Below are positions 27,827 through 38,000 of a stretch of DNA of 64,000 nucleotides, piece by piece. The notes under the pieces were generated by a model. It saw only the letters and a program-made list of their open reading frames with translations. It did not search any database and was not told the origin of the DNA. The DNA comes from Gemmatimonadales bacterium. GTDB lineage: Bacteria > Gemmatimonadota > Gemmatimonadetes > Longimicrobiales > Gaopeijiaceae. The stretch covers positions 62,001 to 126,000 of the forward strand of contig REEG01000140.1 of NCBI GenBank assembly GCA_007695195.1. The letters are read 5' to 3'. A program made the position numbers and the translations under genes. Each line of letters opens with the position of its first letter. The stretch's first letter is position 1.

Positions 27827-29416
27827 TCAGCGCAGCGGCTGCCCCACCAGCGCCTCCAGGCCCGCGAAGGAACTGTGGAAGTTGTACACGGCGGAGATCT
27901 CATCGCGCTCCGCCTGGGAGAGGTTCGCCTGGGCATCCACCACCTCGATGGACGAGGCCAGCCCCAGACGGAACCGCTCCTGGGCCAGACGCAATTCCTC
28001 GGCCGCCGTCTCACGGTTACGGGTCTGGAGCGCCACGGTCCGGAACGCCGTATTCACCGTGCGAACCACGGTTTCGACCTCGGCACGGAGCCGGAGTTCC
28101 TCGGAGCGCACCTGCTCACGGGCGTTCCTCTCCGACACCCGGGCCTCCTCAACCTGGAGTTGCCGGGAGAAGCCGGTGAAGACCGGGATGGACACGTTCA
28201 TGGAGAACGACACGGGCTGGGCACGGTAGTCGAACGGGAAGCCGAGATTCTCGTCCCGGACCTGCTGCCGCGCCGCCGCCTCCACCGTCGGGTCGGACAC
28301 ATCGAACCGGCTACAGTCCCTGGGCGGATCTCCCAGGAGCGCACGGAGGCGGTTGTCCTGGAGGCAGGACTGGTACTGACCGGACAGCTGCTGCAGCCGA
28401 CCATCGAAGAGGGGTCCCAGCGTCGAGGGCTCGAAGACGGACCCGGTCCAGGAGGCGGATAGCGACAGCGACGGGAGATACTGGGTCCGAGCGGCGCGGG
28501 CCTGCGTCCGGGAGACCTGCTGCTGGCTCCGGGACGCCCTCAGGACCGGGTTGCCTCCCATGGCCTCAGCCATGAGCTCTTCCACCGAGAGATTGGGCTC
28601 GAAGAGCTCGAACCCGGTGGTGAGGGAGACCCCCTCCGCCACATCCACGCCCAGGATCCGACCCAGGGTGAACCGGGTCGTGGCGGCCGCATTCTCGGCC
28701 TGCAGGAGCTGCACCTCGGCCTGGCCCCGCTGCAGTTCGGCTCGCCGGATATCCAGGGGGGTGCCCGCGCCGACCTCGACCTGAGCCTGGGCCTGTCGAA
28801 CGTAGGACTCGGTGCGCTCCAGTTCGGTCCGGGCCTGACGGAGCTGCTCATCGGCTTCGAGGGCCGCCAGATATGCCTGGGTGACCTGGTCCACCAGACC
28901 CGCGGAAGCCCCGTCGATCTGGGCCTGGACCGCAGCGTTCTGGTCCCTCACCACGGACGGTTGCAGGAACGACTGCCCGGTGAGGGTCAGGGAGAGACCC
29001 ATGTTGTAGCTGGACGAATAGATGGCCGGCTGGGTTCCCAACTGGACGGACTGGAAGCGCCGTTCACCGGAAGCGGTATAGCCCAGGGAAGAGGACGCGT
29101 TGGCCGATGGAAGAAAGCTGCCCCACGCCTCCCGGCGTCGCCACTCCGCCGTCTCACCCTGGTTCTCCTGGATGCGGAAGTCGGGGTTGTACTCATGGGC
29201 CAGGCGAACCGCCTCCTCCAGGGAAAGCTGCTCCCGGACCGTGGGCTCGGCTCCGCTCTCCTGCGCATCGAGCCCGAGAGGAAACAATCCTCCCACCCCC
29301 AGCGCAAGGGTGACGGCGATGATGGTCGGCAAAGACGATTCCCGGCCGATATGAGCCCCCTGTCGTCGCTTCGTTTCAGTAAACACGTCCCGTTTGCTCC
29401 ATGTGCCTGCGTGCAT
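27827..29416 (-). CDS. TolC-family outer membrane efflux protein
   Basis: Outer-membrane channel of the tripartite pump and first gene of the operon. A hydrophobic stretch at about residues 29-50 ending near DAQ is the likely signal peptide, so the first 28 residues make an unusually long n-region. A GTG at 29386 could be the true start. Two repeated TolC units follow (LSLEEAVRLAHEYNPDF and later VEELMAEAMGGNPVLRASR). A segment with two cysteines (QSCLQDNRLRALLGDPPRDCSR) sits in the second half. It has 529 residues, somewhat longer than most TolC proteins. Confidence 0.88.
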   Translation of the reverse strand: MHAGTWSKRDVFTETKRRQGAHIGRESSLPTIIAVTLALGVGGLFPLGLDAQESGAEPTVREQLSLEEAVRLAHEYNPDFRIQENQGETAEWRRREAWGSFLPSANASSSLGYTASGERRFQSVQLGTQPAIYSSSYNMGLSLTLTGQSFLQPSVVRDQNAAVQAQIDGASAGLVDQVTQAYLAALEADEQLRQARTELERTESYVRQAQAQVEVGAGTPLDIRRAELQRGQAEVQLLQAENAAATTRFTLGRILGVDVAEGVSLTTGFELFEPNLSVEELMAEAMGGNPVLRASRSQQQVSRTQARAARTQYLPSLSLSASWTGSVFEPSTLGPLFDGRLQQLSGQYQSCLQDNRLRALLGDPPRDCSRFDVSDPTVEAAARQQVRDENLGFPFDYRAQPVSFSMNVSIPVFTGFSRQLQVEEARVSERNAREQVRSEELRLRAEVETVVRTVNTAFRTVALQTRNRETAAEELRLAQERFRLGLASSIEVVDAQANLSQAERDEISAVYNFHSSFAGLEALVGQPLR

Positions 29417-29962
29417 TTGCCAGAACGGAACCGGTGCACCCGTCGGGAAGCTTTCGGTTCCAGTGAAGACCTCGTCTTCCCTACGACGCGAGTGGACCGA
29501 ATGATTCGACCGGTTCTCCCCTCTCCGTGAACTCGCTCGATCGGAGCCGCGCTCCCAACGGATCGGAGATCCCAGGCGCTCTTCCGCTGCCTCGGGTCTT
29601 CCCTTGTTCTGGAGAGGGAGAGATCTTTCAGGGCTTGGGCGTTAAATCGGCCCGGCGTCCTTCCCGCAGAGCCGTACCCCGGCCACTCCTCGACGAGTCG
29701 AGCAGATTTCCGGAACGGTCTTCCGAAACGGCTGGATACACGAAAATCCCCGAAAGGAAGAGTGATCCTTTGGGGAATCGTGGTCCGGTCGGCGTACACG
29801 GGGGGGCTGAAAACGATCCGCCCTCTTGCGACTCCATGGACACTTTTCGCACATAGCAGGGTGTCAGCGCCAAGCCGGCGGAAACGGCATCGAGTGCGTA
29901 CCCCCAACCTCCGAGCCGAGGCGACCCCGTTCAAAACCGCTCGGAATTCCGAAGGGAGAATG
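29417..29962 (+). other. Divergent intergenic region with inverted repeats
   Basis: These 546 bases separate the efflux operon (-) from pntAA (+) and hold no convincing gene. A perfect 14-bp palindrome CTCGAC-GA-GTCGAG lies at 29689-29702. The inverted pair CGGAA-N5-TTCCG follows at 29711-29725. A near-perfect hairpin has arms at 29747-29757 and 29767-29776 with a 9-base loop. These could be operators for the efflux genes, but no regulator gene is adjacent and no clear -35/-10 pair was found. Confidence 0.4.
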
Positions 29963-31078
29963 ATGGATCTGGTCATACTCAAAGAGACGAGGGATGGGGA
30001 GTCGAGGGTTGCCCTGGCTCCGGATCACATCCGCCTGTTCACCGATCTGGGATTCACCGTGCGGGTGGAAGCCGGAGCGGGCTCGGCTGCGGGCTGGTCC
30101 GACGGAGAGTACGCCGAGGCGGGTGCTTCCGTGGCTCCCGATATGGAAGGGGCGCTTCGCGGAGCCCGGGTGGTGGTGAAGGTACGGCCCCCACTACCTG
30201 AGGAGATCCTGAAGCTGCCGCCTCAGGCCCTTCTCATCTCGTTCCTCTCGCCGGCCGATCCCGACCCGGCGCCGGCGCTGGCGGAGCGGGGCGTCGATGC
30301 CCTGGCGCTGGAGCGGGTCCCACGGACGACCCGGGCCCAGCGCATGGACGCCCTCTCGTCGCAGGCCACCGCGGTCGGCTATGTCGGCGCACTCATGGCC
30401 GCGAGCCATCTGCCTCGGTTCTTCCCCATGCTGACCACCGCGGCCGGCACCATCCCTCCGGCCCGGGTTCTGGTGTTGGGAGCCGGTGTGGCCGGACTCC
30501 AGGCCATCGCCACGGCGCGGCGGCTGGGCGCTCGGGTACGGGCCTACGATATCCGAGCGGCGGCGGCGGAGCAGGTGCAGAGTCTGGGGGCCACCTTCGT
30601 GCAGGCGGCATTGCCCGCAGAGGCTGAGGTGGAGGGAGGCTATGCGCGGGAGCTCTCCGGATCGGAAGAGGACCGGCAGCACCAACTCATGATGGAGGAG
30701 ATTCCGGCGGCCGACGCCGTGATCACCACGGCCCAGATCCCGGGTCGACCCGCTCCCCGGCTCATCACCGCGGAGATGGTGGAGCGAATGGCACCGGGCT
30801 CCGTCATTGTGGATCTGGCGGCGGACACCGGGGGGAACTGCGAGGTTTCCCGGCCCGGAGAGACGATCCGGCATGGTCCGGCCACCATCGTGGCCCCTTT
30901 GCAGCCCGCCGCTCGCCTGCCCCAGGACGCGAGTCGCATGCTGGGCAGAAACATCGCCGCCCTCTTGAAGGAAATGGTGACGGAGGGTGAGCTGGTGATC
31001 TCGGAGGACGATGACATCGTGGACGCCGCGCTGGTGGTTCGGGACGGCCGGCTTCGCAAATCCCAAGCGGGAGGCTGA
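29963..31078 (+). CDS. pntAA: NAD(P) transhydrogenase, alpha subunit domain I
   Basis: NAD(H)-binding domain I of proton-translocating transhydrogenase, which drives NADPH formation from NADH with the proton gradient. LKETRDGESRVALAPDHI opens the fold. The Rossmann motif VLVLGAGVAGLQAIATARRLGA is at about residues 172-193, and the mobile loop with YARELS follows. It is a split-type alpha subunit of 371 residues without the membrane part, which is the next gene. Two ATGs are adjacent (29960, 29963); I chose the second because GGGAG is then 4-5 bases upstream. Confidence 0.92.
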   Translation: MDLVILKETRDGESRVALAPDHIRLFTDLGFTVRVEAGAGSAAGWSDGEYAEAGASVAPDMEGALRGARVVVKVRPPLPEEILKLPPQALLISFLSPADPDPAPALAERGVDALALERVPRTTRAQRMDALSSQATAVGYVGALMAASHLPRFFPMLTTAAGTIPPARVLVLGAGVAGLQAIATARRLGARVRAYDIRAAAAEQVQSLGATFVQAALPAEAEVEGGYARELSGSEEDRQHQLMMEEIPAADAVITTAQIPGRPAPRLITAEMVERMAPGSVIVDLAADTGGNCEVSRPGETIRHGPATIVAPLQPAARLPQDASRMLGRNIAALLKEMVTEGELVISEDDDIVDAALVVRDGRLRKSQAGG

Positions 31079-31080
31079 GA

Positions 31081-31362
31081 ATGGGTATCTGGTTGATGGG
31101 GATCTACGTGTTTGTGCTGGCCATGTTCGTGGGCTTCGAGCTCATCCGGAAGATTCCTCCAACGCTGCACACCCCGCTCATGTCGGGGGCCAACGCCATC
31201 TCCGGCATCACCCTCATTGGAGCTATCCTGGTGGTTGGCGAGGGATCTGGTGGATGGGTAACGGGACTCGGCATCGCCGCCGTGGTCTTCGCCACCGTCA
31301 ATGTGGTGGGCGGATTCCTGGTCACGGACCGCATGCTCCGCATGTTCCGTCGTAAGGACTGA
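31081..31362 (+). CDS. pntAB: NAD(P) transhydrogenase, alpha subunit membrane part
   Basis: Membrane part of split transhydrogenase (93 residues) with three hydrophobic segments: MGIYVFVLAMFVGFELI, NAISGITLIGAILVVG and the helix through VVFATVNVVGGFLVTDRML. The conserved LHTPLMSGANAISG is present. It starts 2 bases after the pntAA stop and precedes pntB, the standard three-gene order. Confidence 0.93.
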   Translation: MGIWLMGIYVFVLAMFVGFELIRKIPPTLHTPLMSGANAISGITLIGAILVVGEGSGGWVTGLGIAAVVFATVNVVGGFLVTDRMLRMFRRKD

Positions 31363-31405
31363 CCCCTTCCTTCTTCTTCAACCCCTGGAGTCGGGCGTGC
31401 CTCCC

Positions 31406-32773
31406 ATGCTCCTCGAACTCGCCTACATCCTCTCCGCGTTCCTCTTCATCCTCGGACTGAAGAGGCTCGGATCCCCGGCCACGGCGCCGGCCGGAAACGC
31501 CATGGCGGCGGCGGCCATGCTCATTGCCGTGGTGGCCACCCTTCTGGACCGGCAGGTCGTCAGCTACGCCGGGATCGCGGGCGGTATGGTGGGCGGCGCC
31601 CTTCTTGGAACCATCCTCGCCCGACGGGTGCAGATGACTGCCATGCCGCAGCTTGTGGCCGTCTTCAACGGCTTCGGTGGAGGGGCCTCGGCGCTGGTTG
31701 CCTCCGCCGAGCTGATCAGACAGGCGGGAATGGAGCCGGGGATCGCTGCGGGAATCGCCGCCGGAGTGGGAATCCTGGTGGGAACCGTCACCTTTTCCGG
31801 GTCCGTCATTGCCTGGGGGAAGCTGCAGGGGGTCGTCACCCAGCGTCCCGTCCTCTTCCCCCTTCAGCGCGTCGTCAGCTTCATCCTCTTCGCGGCGTTG
31901 GTGGCCGGCGTGATCCTCCTGGGAGTGGGACCGGTGGATCCCCTCCTGGTCCTGGCCATGGCAGGGGCAGCTCTTCTCCTGGGTGTCCTGCTGGTGGTCC
32001 CCATCGGCGGAGCGGACATGCCGGTGGTGGTCTCGCTCCTCAACTCCTATTCGGGTCTTGCCGCTTCGGCGGCGGGGTTCGTCCTGGGCAACGCCCTCCT
32101 GATCCTGGCCGGAGCGCTTGTGGGCGCGGCAGGACTCATCCTGACCCAGCTCATGTGCCGGGCCATGAACCGTTCATTGGCCAATGTGGCCTTCGGTGCC
32201 TTCGGTGGCGTGGACACCACGGTGGGTCAGGACGGACCCGCCAGGACCGCTCGAAGCACCACGGCGGAGGAGGCTGCACCGCTTCTGTCCTACGCCTCGC
32301 GGGTCGCCATCATCCCCGGCTACGGGCTGGCCGTGGCCCAGGCCCAGCATGAGGTGAAGAAGCTGGTGGCGAATCTGGAAGAGCGGGGGGTGGAGGTCTA
32401 CTTCGCCATCCATCCGGTGGCGGGTCGTATGCCGGGCCACATGAATGTGCTCCTGGCCGAGGCGGACATCCCCTACGAGCTCCTCCTGGACCTGGACGAT
32501 GCCAACGATCAGATGTCCCGCACCGACGTCGCCATCGTCGTGGGAGCCAATGACGTGGTGAACCCCGAGGCCCGGAACCCGGGAAGCGCCATCGCGGGAA
32601 TGCCCATTGTGGACGTGGACCGGGCCACCACGGTGGTGGTGATCAAGCGCAGTCTGAGCACCGGATTCGCCGGCATCGACAACCCGCTCTTCTACAAGAA
32701 CCGGACCATGATGCTCTTCGCCGACGCGAAGGTGGCCATGGCGGATCTGGCCCGGGAGGTCCGGGAAGCCTGA
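31406..32773 (+). CDS. pntB: NAD(P) transhydrogenase subunit beta
   Basis: Carries the remaining membrane helices (about 1-260) and the NADP(H)-binding domain III. That domain shows VAIIPGYGLAVAQAQHEVK, HPVAGRMPGHMNVLLAEADI, DVAIVVGANDVVNP and KRSLSTGFAGIDNPLFY. From the ATG at 31406 it has 455 residues. A GTG nine bases upstream (31397) has the better-spaced GGAG and may be the real start. It ends 43 bases before the convergent decarboxylase stop, where an inverted repeat lies. Confidence 0.93.
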   Translation: MLLELAYILSAFLFILGLKRLGSPATAPAGNAMAAAAMLIAVVATLLDRQVVSYAGIAGGMVGGALLGTILARRVQMTAMPQLVAVFNGFGGGASALVASAELIRQAGMEPGIAAGIAAGVGILVGTVTFSGSVIAWGKLQGVVTQRPVLFPLQRVVSFILFAALVAGVILLGVGPVDPLLVLAMAGAALLLGVLLVVPIGGADMPVVVSLLNSYSGLAASAAGFVLGNALLILAGALVGAAGLILTQLMCRAMNRSLANVAFGAFGGVDTTVGQDGPARTARSTTAEEAAPLLSYASRVAIIPGYGLAVAQAQHEVKKLVANLEERGVEVYFAIHPVAGRMPGHMNVLLAEADIPYELLLDLDDANDQMSRTDVAIVVGANDVVNPEARNPGSAIAGMPIVDVDRATTVVVIKRSLSTGFAGIDNPLFYKNRTMMLFADAKVAMADLAREVREA

Positions 32774-32790
32774 TCCCGGATTATCCCCCC

Positions 32791-32843
32791 GGACCCCGGA
32801 AGTCCGCGCCTGCTATCAGGGGATCGGGGACTTCCGGGGGTCC
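32791..32843. terminator. Inverted repeat between convergent pntB and decarboxylase genes
   Basis: The arm GGACCCCGGAAGTCC at 32791-32805 pairs with GGACTTCCGGGGGTCC at 32828-32843, with one extra G and a loop of about 22 bases. The right arm lies inside the last codons of the decarboxylase gene. There is no T-run on either side, so it may act as a bidirectional barrier or 3'-end stabiliser and is not a textbook terminator. Confidence 0.4.
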
Positions 32844-34327
32844 TGGGATTCGGGGGGCTGCGCGCCTCCGGTCCACTCCCGACGCACCCGTTCAGCTTCT
32901 TCAACGAGTTGGGCCCAGCCGGTCTCCAGGTGTCTCCACCGGGTCTCCAGATTCCCCACCGACATGCGGAGGCAGGTCCGCTCGCCAAGGCTCGTGTGGG
33001 AGAGGAACACCTGGCCACGGGCGTTCACCGCATCCATGATCCGTCGATTGGCCTCGTCCAGGGCGGAGAGGTCCCGGTCGACTCCATCCGGCGCCCAGCG
33101 GAAGACCACGGTTGAGAAGGGGACGGGGGCGACCCGGACCCACTGGGGCTCGTCGTCGACCAGAGCGGCAAAGCGCTGACCGAGTTCCAGATGGTAGGCC
33201 AGGCGTTCCCGGATCCCCCGGGCTCCAAAGTGGCGGAGAACAAACCACAGCTTGAGGGCCCGGAACCTCCGTCCCAGGGGCAGCCCATAGTCCATGAGCT
33301 GGGTGGTTTCGTCCTCTTCGTTGCTCCGAAGGTACTCGGGAACCAGGGAGAGTGACTCCCGCAGGAGCTCTCGGCGACGTGTGAAAAGCACGGAGCAATC
33401 CACCGGGGTGAACAGCCACTTGTGCGGGTTGACCACGATGGAATCGGCTTCGTCCCACCCCTTGAAATGGTGCCGGAGTTCGGGCAGGGCCGCCGCCGCG
33501 CCCCCGTAGGCGGCATCCACATGGACCCAGACTCCGTGGCGCCGGGCTATTGGAAGGAGTTCGGCCAGGGGGTCCAGCGAGGTGGTGGAGGTGGTCCCAA
33601 GCGTCGCCACCACGGCCACGGGCCGGATCCCCCGCGCCACGTCCTCCGCCATGGCGCGCTCCAGGGCGTCGGGGCGCATGCGGAAGTCCGCGTCCGTTGG
33701 GATCCTGGTCAGCCCGGCCTGCCCCAACCCCAGGGCGATCACAGCCTTTTCGATGGAGGAGTGGGCCTCGGTGGAGGCGTAGACCCGACCGGGAGCACAG
33801 GCGGTGAGCCCCTGGGCCCGCACCTGCGGAAAAGCCTGGTGTCGGGCCGCGGCCAGAGCGGCGAAGGACGACGATGATGCCGTATCCTGGATCACCCCGA
33901 ATAGAGAACCGGGGAGCCCCAGCAATTGAGCCAGCCACCCCACCACGTGTTCCTCGAGCTCGGTGGCGGCAGGCGATGTCCGCCACAGCATCCCGTTGAC
34001 GTTGAGTGCTGCGGCGAGCATCTCACCCAGGACTCCCGGACCGGAGCCACTGATGGCGAAGTAGGCCAGGAACCCCGGGTGATTCCAGTGGGTTACGCCG
34101 GGGAGAATCAGCTCCTGGAAGTCCTCGAGCCATACGGCCGGATCCTCCCCTTCCTCGGGAGGGCTCCCGGGAAGTTGCGACCGGAGGTCACCGGGCCGAC
34201 TCCGGGAGAGAACGGGCAGGTGTTCCCGTGTGGCCATGTACCCGGCGATCCAGTCCACCACTTCCCGACCCCACCGCCGGAACGCCTCCGGATCCATATC
34301 GCCCACCTGGGGCTCCCGCCCGCTCAT
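32816..34327 (-). CDS. Group II PLP-dependent (aromatic-L-amino-acid type) decarboxylase
   Basis: Decarboxylates an amino acid, likely an aromatic one, to the amine. The PLP lysine is K303 in VNPHKWLF, the pyridine-ring partner is D271 in HVDAAYGG, and the ring-stacking His is H189 in AHSSIEKA. FLAYFAISGSGPGVLGEML and WRTSPAATELE are typical N-terminal features. It has 503 residues. The start overlaps the stop of the RsbRD-like gene by four bases, so it is coupled to the kinase cluster. Choosing among Tyr, Trp, Phe or other substrates is not possible from the sequence. Confidence 0.87.
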   Translation of the reverse strand: MSGREPQVGDMDPEAFRRWGREVVDWIAGYMATREHLPVLSRSRPGDLRSQLPGSPPEEGEDPAVWLEDFQELILPGVTHWNHPGFLAYFAISGSGPGVLGEMLAAALNVNGMLWRTSPAATELEEHVVGWLAQLLGLPGSLFGVIQDTASSSSFAALAAARHQAFPQVRAQGLTACAPGRVYASTEAHSSIEKAVIALGLGQAGLTRIPTDADFRMRPDALERAMAEDVARGIRPVAVVATLGTTSTTSLDPLAELLPIARRHGVWVHVDAAYGGAAAALPELRHHFKGWDEADSIVVNPHKWLFTPVDCSVLFTRRRELLRESLSLVPEYLRSNEEDETTQLMDYGLPLGRRFRALKLWFVLRHFGARGIRERLAYHLELGQRFAALVDDEPQWVRVAPVPFSTVVFRWAPDGVDRDLSALDEANRRIMDAVNARGQVFLSHTSLGERTCLRMSVGNLETRWRHLETGWAQLVEEAERVRREWTGGAQPPESQDPRKSPIP

Positions 34328-34968
34328 CCTCTGTCCTCCAGACCGACATCGAGGGCCCGGAGTCCCTCCAACTCCTCTCGGATCTCCATCAGTTGATCCC
34401 GGACCTCGGCACGGGTCTGCTGTGATGTGGACGCGGGAACGCCGTGGCCCTGGAAGAGCTTGAAGAAGAGGGTGTCGGTGTGACCGATGCTGGTGTGGGT
34501 CACCAACTGATCCACCAGGCGGGAGAGGTGCAGTAACTCCCGAAGTCCAAGGCCCTTGGCCCGACCCTCGCCGGGCGGGTCCCGGAACAGGAAGCGGAGG
34601 ATGACCTCCCGGAGGAGCTGGATCTCCTCAACGCCTTCCCCCGCCGCCAGGCCCCTGAGCGCAGCCAGGTGTCCGTAGAGTTCGGCGGCCTGATGCAGGA
34701 GCGGAAGTGCCTGTTGTCGATACGCGCCAAGACACTCGGGCAGAAGCCGGACCAGGAGCGCCAGGAACTCCCCCAGGAGTCGCTCATCCTCCGGATCGAG
34801 GTCTCGACTCCGGGACCTGAGCTCCAGGAGCCAGCGGGAAGCCATGGAGTCGCGGTGGCCTTCCAACCACATCAGGACTTCATCGAGGGAAACCATCCGG
34901 GAAGGCGGACCTGCCGGGTCGGAGGTGCTGGGGTGCCCGTGAGAGCCGGAGGATTTGAACGATGCCAT
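34324..34968 (-). CDS. RsbRD N-terminal-domain-like sensory protein
   Basis: An all-helical 214-residue protein. The pattern LMWLEGHRDSMASRWLLELR, then EIQLLREVILRFLF and LLHLSRLVDQLVTHTSIGHT, resembles the RsbRD-type sensory domain found before STAS or kinase domains, but here it stands alone. No STAS or catalytic domain follows; the C terminus is a probable coiled coil (QQTRAEVRDQLMEIREELEG). The ATG at 34968 has AGGA about 8 bases upstream. An ATG at 35034 would overlap the kinase gene by 26 bases. It sits between a histidine kinase and a decarboxylase, so a signalling role is inferred. Confidence 0.6.
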   Translation of the reverse strand: MASFKSSGSHGHPSTSDPAGPPSRMVSLDEVLMWLEGHRDSMASRWLLELRSRSRDLDPEDERLLGEFLALLVRLLPECLGAYRQQALPLLHQAAELYGHLAALRGLAAGEGVEEIQLLREVILRFLFRDPPGEGRAKGLGLRELLHLSRLVDQLVTHTSIGHTDTLFFKLFQGHGVPASTSQQTRAEVRDQLMEIREELEGLRALDVGLEDRG

Positions 34969-35008
34969 ACCGGAATCCTGGAGGGACGAACTGAACCGCT
35001 GTGGAAAG

Positions 35009-38000
35009 CTAGGCCCAAGGCGGTGCTCCGTCATCCCCCTTCCCGTCGGGGAGAGGGGGGCCTTCCCACGGCGGAACGCAGATGATCATTGCGGTTCCCG
35101 ACCCCTCCAGGCTCTCGGCGCGCACCGTCCCCCCCCAGGACTCAACGAGTCGTCGGACAATGGCGAGCCCCAGCCCTCCACCAGCCGAGCGGGTGGAGAA
35201 GTGGGGTTCGAAGATCCGTGGGAGGAGGTCGGGTGGGATCCCGACCCCGTTGTCCCGGACCTCGATTTCCACACCTCCCGCCACCTCCCTGGATGGAATG
35301 AGGGAAACCCGGACCACCCCTCCCGAAGGAAGGGCTGCACGGGCATTCTCCAGGAGATTCACGAGCACTTCCTTCAGCTCTCCCGGTCGAGCCCGGACCG
35401 GGGGCAGTGCAGAAGGAGGCTCCAATTCCACGCTCACCGGACCCTCACCGGCTCGATACAATCCCATCACCTCTTCCACCACCGCGGCTGCGTCCACCGG
35501 CTGAAGAGGCTGCGACGTCGCCTCTTCCGGCGCCCCGAACCGGCTGAAGCCCGCGGCGATGCCTGCCAGGCGATCGATTTCCGTGAGAATGGCCTCCACA
35601 TTCCGCTCCAGGATCTCGTCGAAGTCCGGGCGACCGTCGAGCCAGGCCCTGCGGACGTGCTGCACGCCGAGCTTGATGGGCGTCAGGGGATTCTTCACTT
35701 CGTGGGCTACCTGTCGGGCCATCTCGCCCCATGCCAGGATCCGTTCGGTACGAAGCTCATCCGTCACGTCTTCGAGACTCAGTACCGTGCCGCCGGGCGG
35801 TCCGCGGCGACTCACCCGGCGGGCCCGGGCGCGGATCCGCCGATCTCCCGCCTGGAACTCGGTGGTGGAGGCCGGCAGGTCGTCCCGAATATACGCCTGG
35901 ACCCAGAGGGCCAGCGCCGTCCTCAGATCTTCCGGTTGGGGCGAACGCGGAAGCGGCTCTCCTCTTTCAAGAGATACCCCCAGAAGCTCCTCGGCCCGGG
36001 GATTGGCCAGGATGACCCTTCCCTGGGGGTCCAGGGCCAGCACCCCGGTGGCCACCTCCTCCATGATGGCCCTGGTTCGGCGCGAACTCCTCATGAGGGC
36101 CCGTCGTGTGCTGCCCAGTCGATCCACCATACGGTTGAAGGCGCCGAACACCGCTCCGAACTCGTCCTGGCGATCCTCCGGAAGATGCACGCCCATGTTC
36201 CCGGCCCCTACACGCTCCGAGGCCACCTGGAGCGTCTGGATCGGACGGGTCAGGGCCCGACCCACCAGGAGCGAGAGAAGGATGGACAATCCAGCTCCGG
36301 CCACCCCCGCAAAGGCGATGAGGTCGGCAACATCCCTCTGCCGGAGTGCCGTGGCACCGGCCTGGAGGGGGGCCGGCGCCCCGAGAACCTGCCCCCCCTC
36401 GATCCGGCGGAACGCCACCACGTACTCCACGCCTCCCAGGGTGGCCCGGGTTGAGGTCACCAACTCCTCTCCTCCCACCATCCGACCGTGGATATCCGCC
36501 GGCAACCACCCCTGGTACAGACCCAGGTCCACCAATTCGGGGACGGAGCCCCGCACGAGTTCGCCCCGCTCATAGAGGAGGAGGTCGGAGCCGGCCCGTC
36601 GGGCCAGGACATCCATGGCCCCGCCCACCTCCCCGAACCATCCGGCCGCCTCCTCGGCCGCTCGCTCGGCCAACGTCTCCGCGGTCCGGCCCGCAGCTGC
36701 CGACAGCGTCTGCCACGCCAGGGCCCCGAACCCCAGCGTGGGAATCAGGAAGAAGGCGAAGAGCGTCAATGTGACGCGTCCCCTGAAGCTCCCGAACCAG
36801 GTTGCCACCGGTGCTGACATCCACCGTTCACTGCTTCCGGATCGGTGCCCCAGCACCCAGACCAGCGCTCCCGTCCCCAGCACCAGGAGAAGAAGGAGGG
36901 TGCCTCTGGCCGTCACCAGCAGCGGGCCCGGGAGGGGAACGCGGTAATGGGCGTGAACGACCTCATCCGGATAGAACAGATCCAGCTCGCCCTGCCACCC
37001 TTCCGCCGTCCGGATCCACCGAACCTCCTGGACTCCCGACGCAGGCTCCCCGGGCAGGAAGGGGATCAAAACCAAAGGGTCCCGCTCTCCCCGGGCCGGA
37101 GAGAAGAGCGGTCCCAGGGGGGACGGCGTGGCCAGGGTACGTCTCGGAGGCACCACCATGGAGATGAAGGCCCCCCGGGAGAGGTGGATCACCGCCACGT
37201 AATGCATGTTCGGCAGGTCGTAGCGACGAAGGCGGAGATCCCCTCCGACGACGGCGTCCTGAACCAGATCCATGGGGATGGGTGGGCGCTCCCCCTCCAC
37301 GCCGATGCGGAGTTCTTCCTGGGCCCGGCCATCCGGCGTCCAGACCGTGAGCCACACCGGTACGTCCTCCCGAGCCAGACCACTGCGGGTCCAGATGCCG
37401 TAGAGGGCCTCCACCGGATTGCGGCCGGTACCCACCATGGCCCGGGCCTCCTCTCCTGCCCGGAGGAGGAGGAATTCAAGGAAGGGGTCAGGCGGGGTCC
37501 CCAGCCGCTCCATCTGCTCTTCGGCGAGAGCCATGCGTCCTTCAACGCGCAGAGACCATCCCCAGGGCAGGACGGCCCCGGCGCCCAGGGCCAGGGTGGC
37601 CAGAAGCACCAACAACCGTCCTCCACGATCCACCCGCCGGGGCAAGCCGGTGATGAGAAAGAAGAGGGGGATTGCGAAGAGAAGTATTGCCCAGAGCGGG
37701 ATGCCGGGACCGACCCGGACCAGGGCCGCCCCCACCCCCACGAGGGTCAGACCCGTCACCAGCGCCAGAACCAGTCGGACAGGCTCGACTTCCCTGGATC
37801 TGTCCCGGCCGCTCAGATGAAAGGTGAGATTGAAGAGAAGCCCTGCCGCGAGCGACGCCACCCAGACGAAGGTGACCCAGCCCAGCTCGCCCTCCGCCAG
37901 GAGAGCGGCCGAGGCTCCACTCGCCATGGCCCAGAGGAAGGCCAGGAGCGCCATGATGGTCAACCCAACCGACACCCAGGGAGGAAGACGGGCGGCACGC

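Noticed and set aside
29417-29962. tmRNA or RNase P RNA in the largest intergenic gap
   Set aside because: The diagnostic tmRNA ends and tag frame and the RNase P core motif (GAGGAAAGTCC) are absent.
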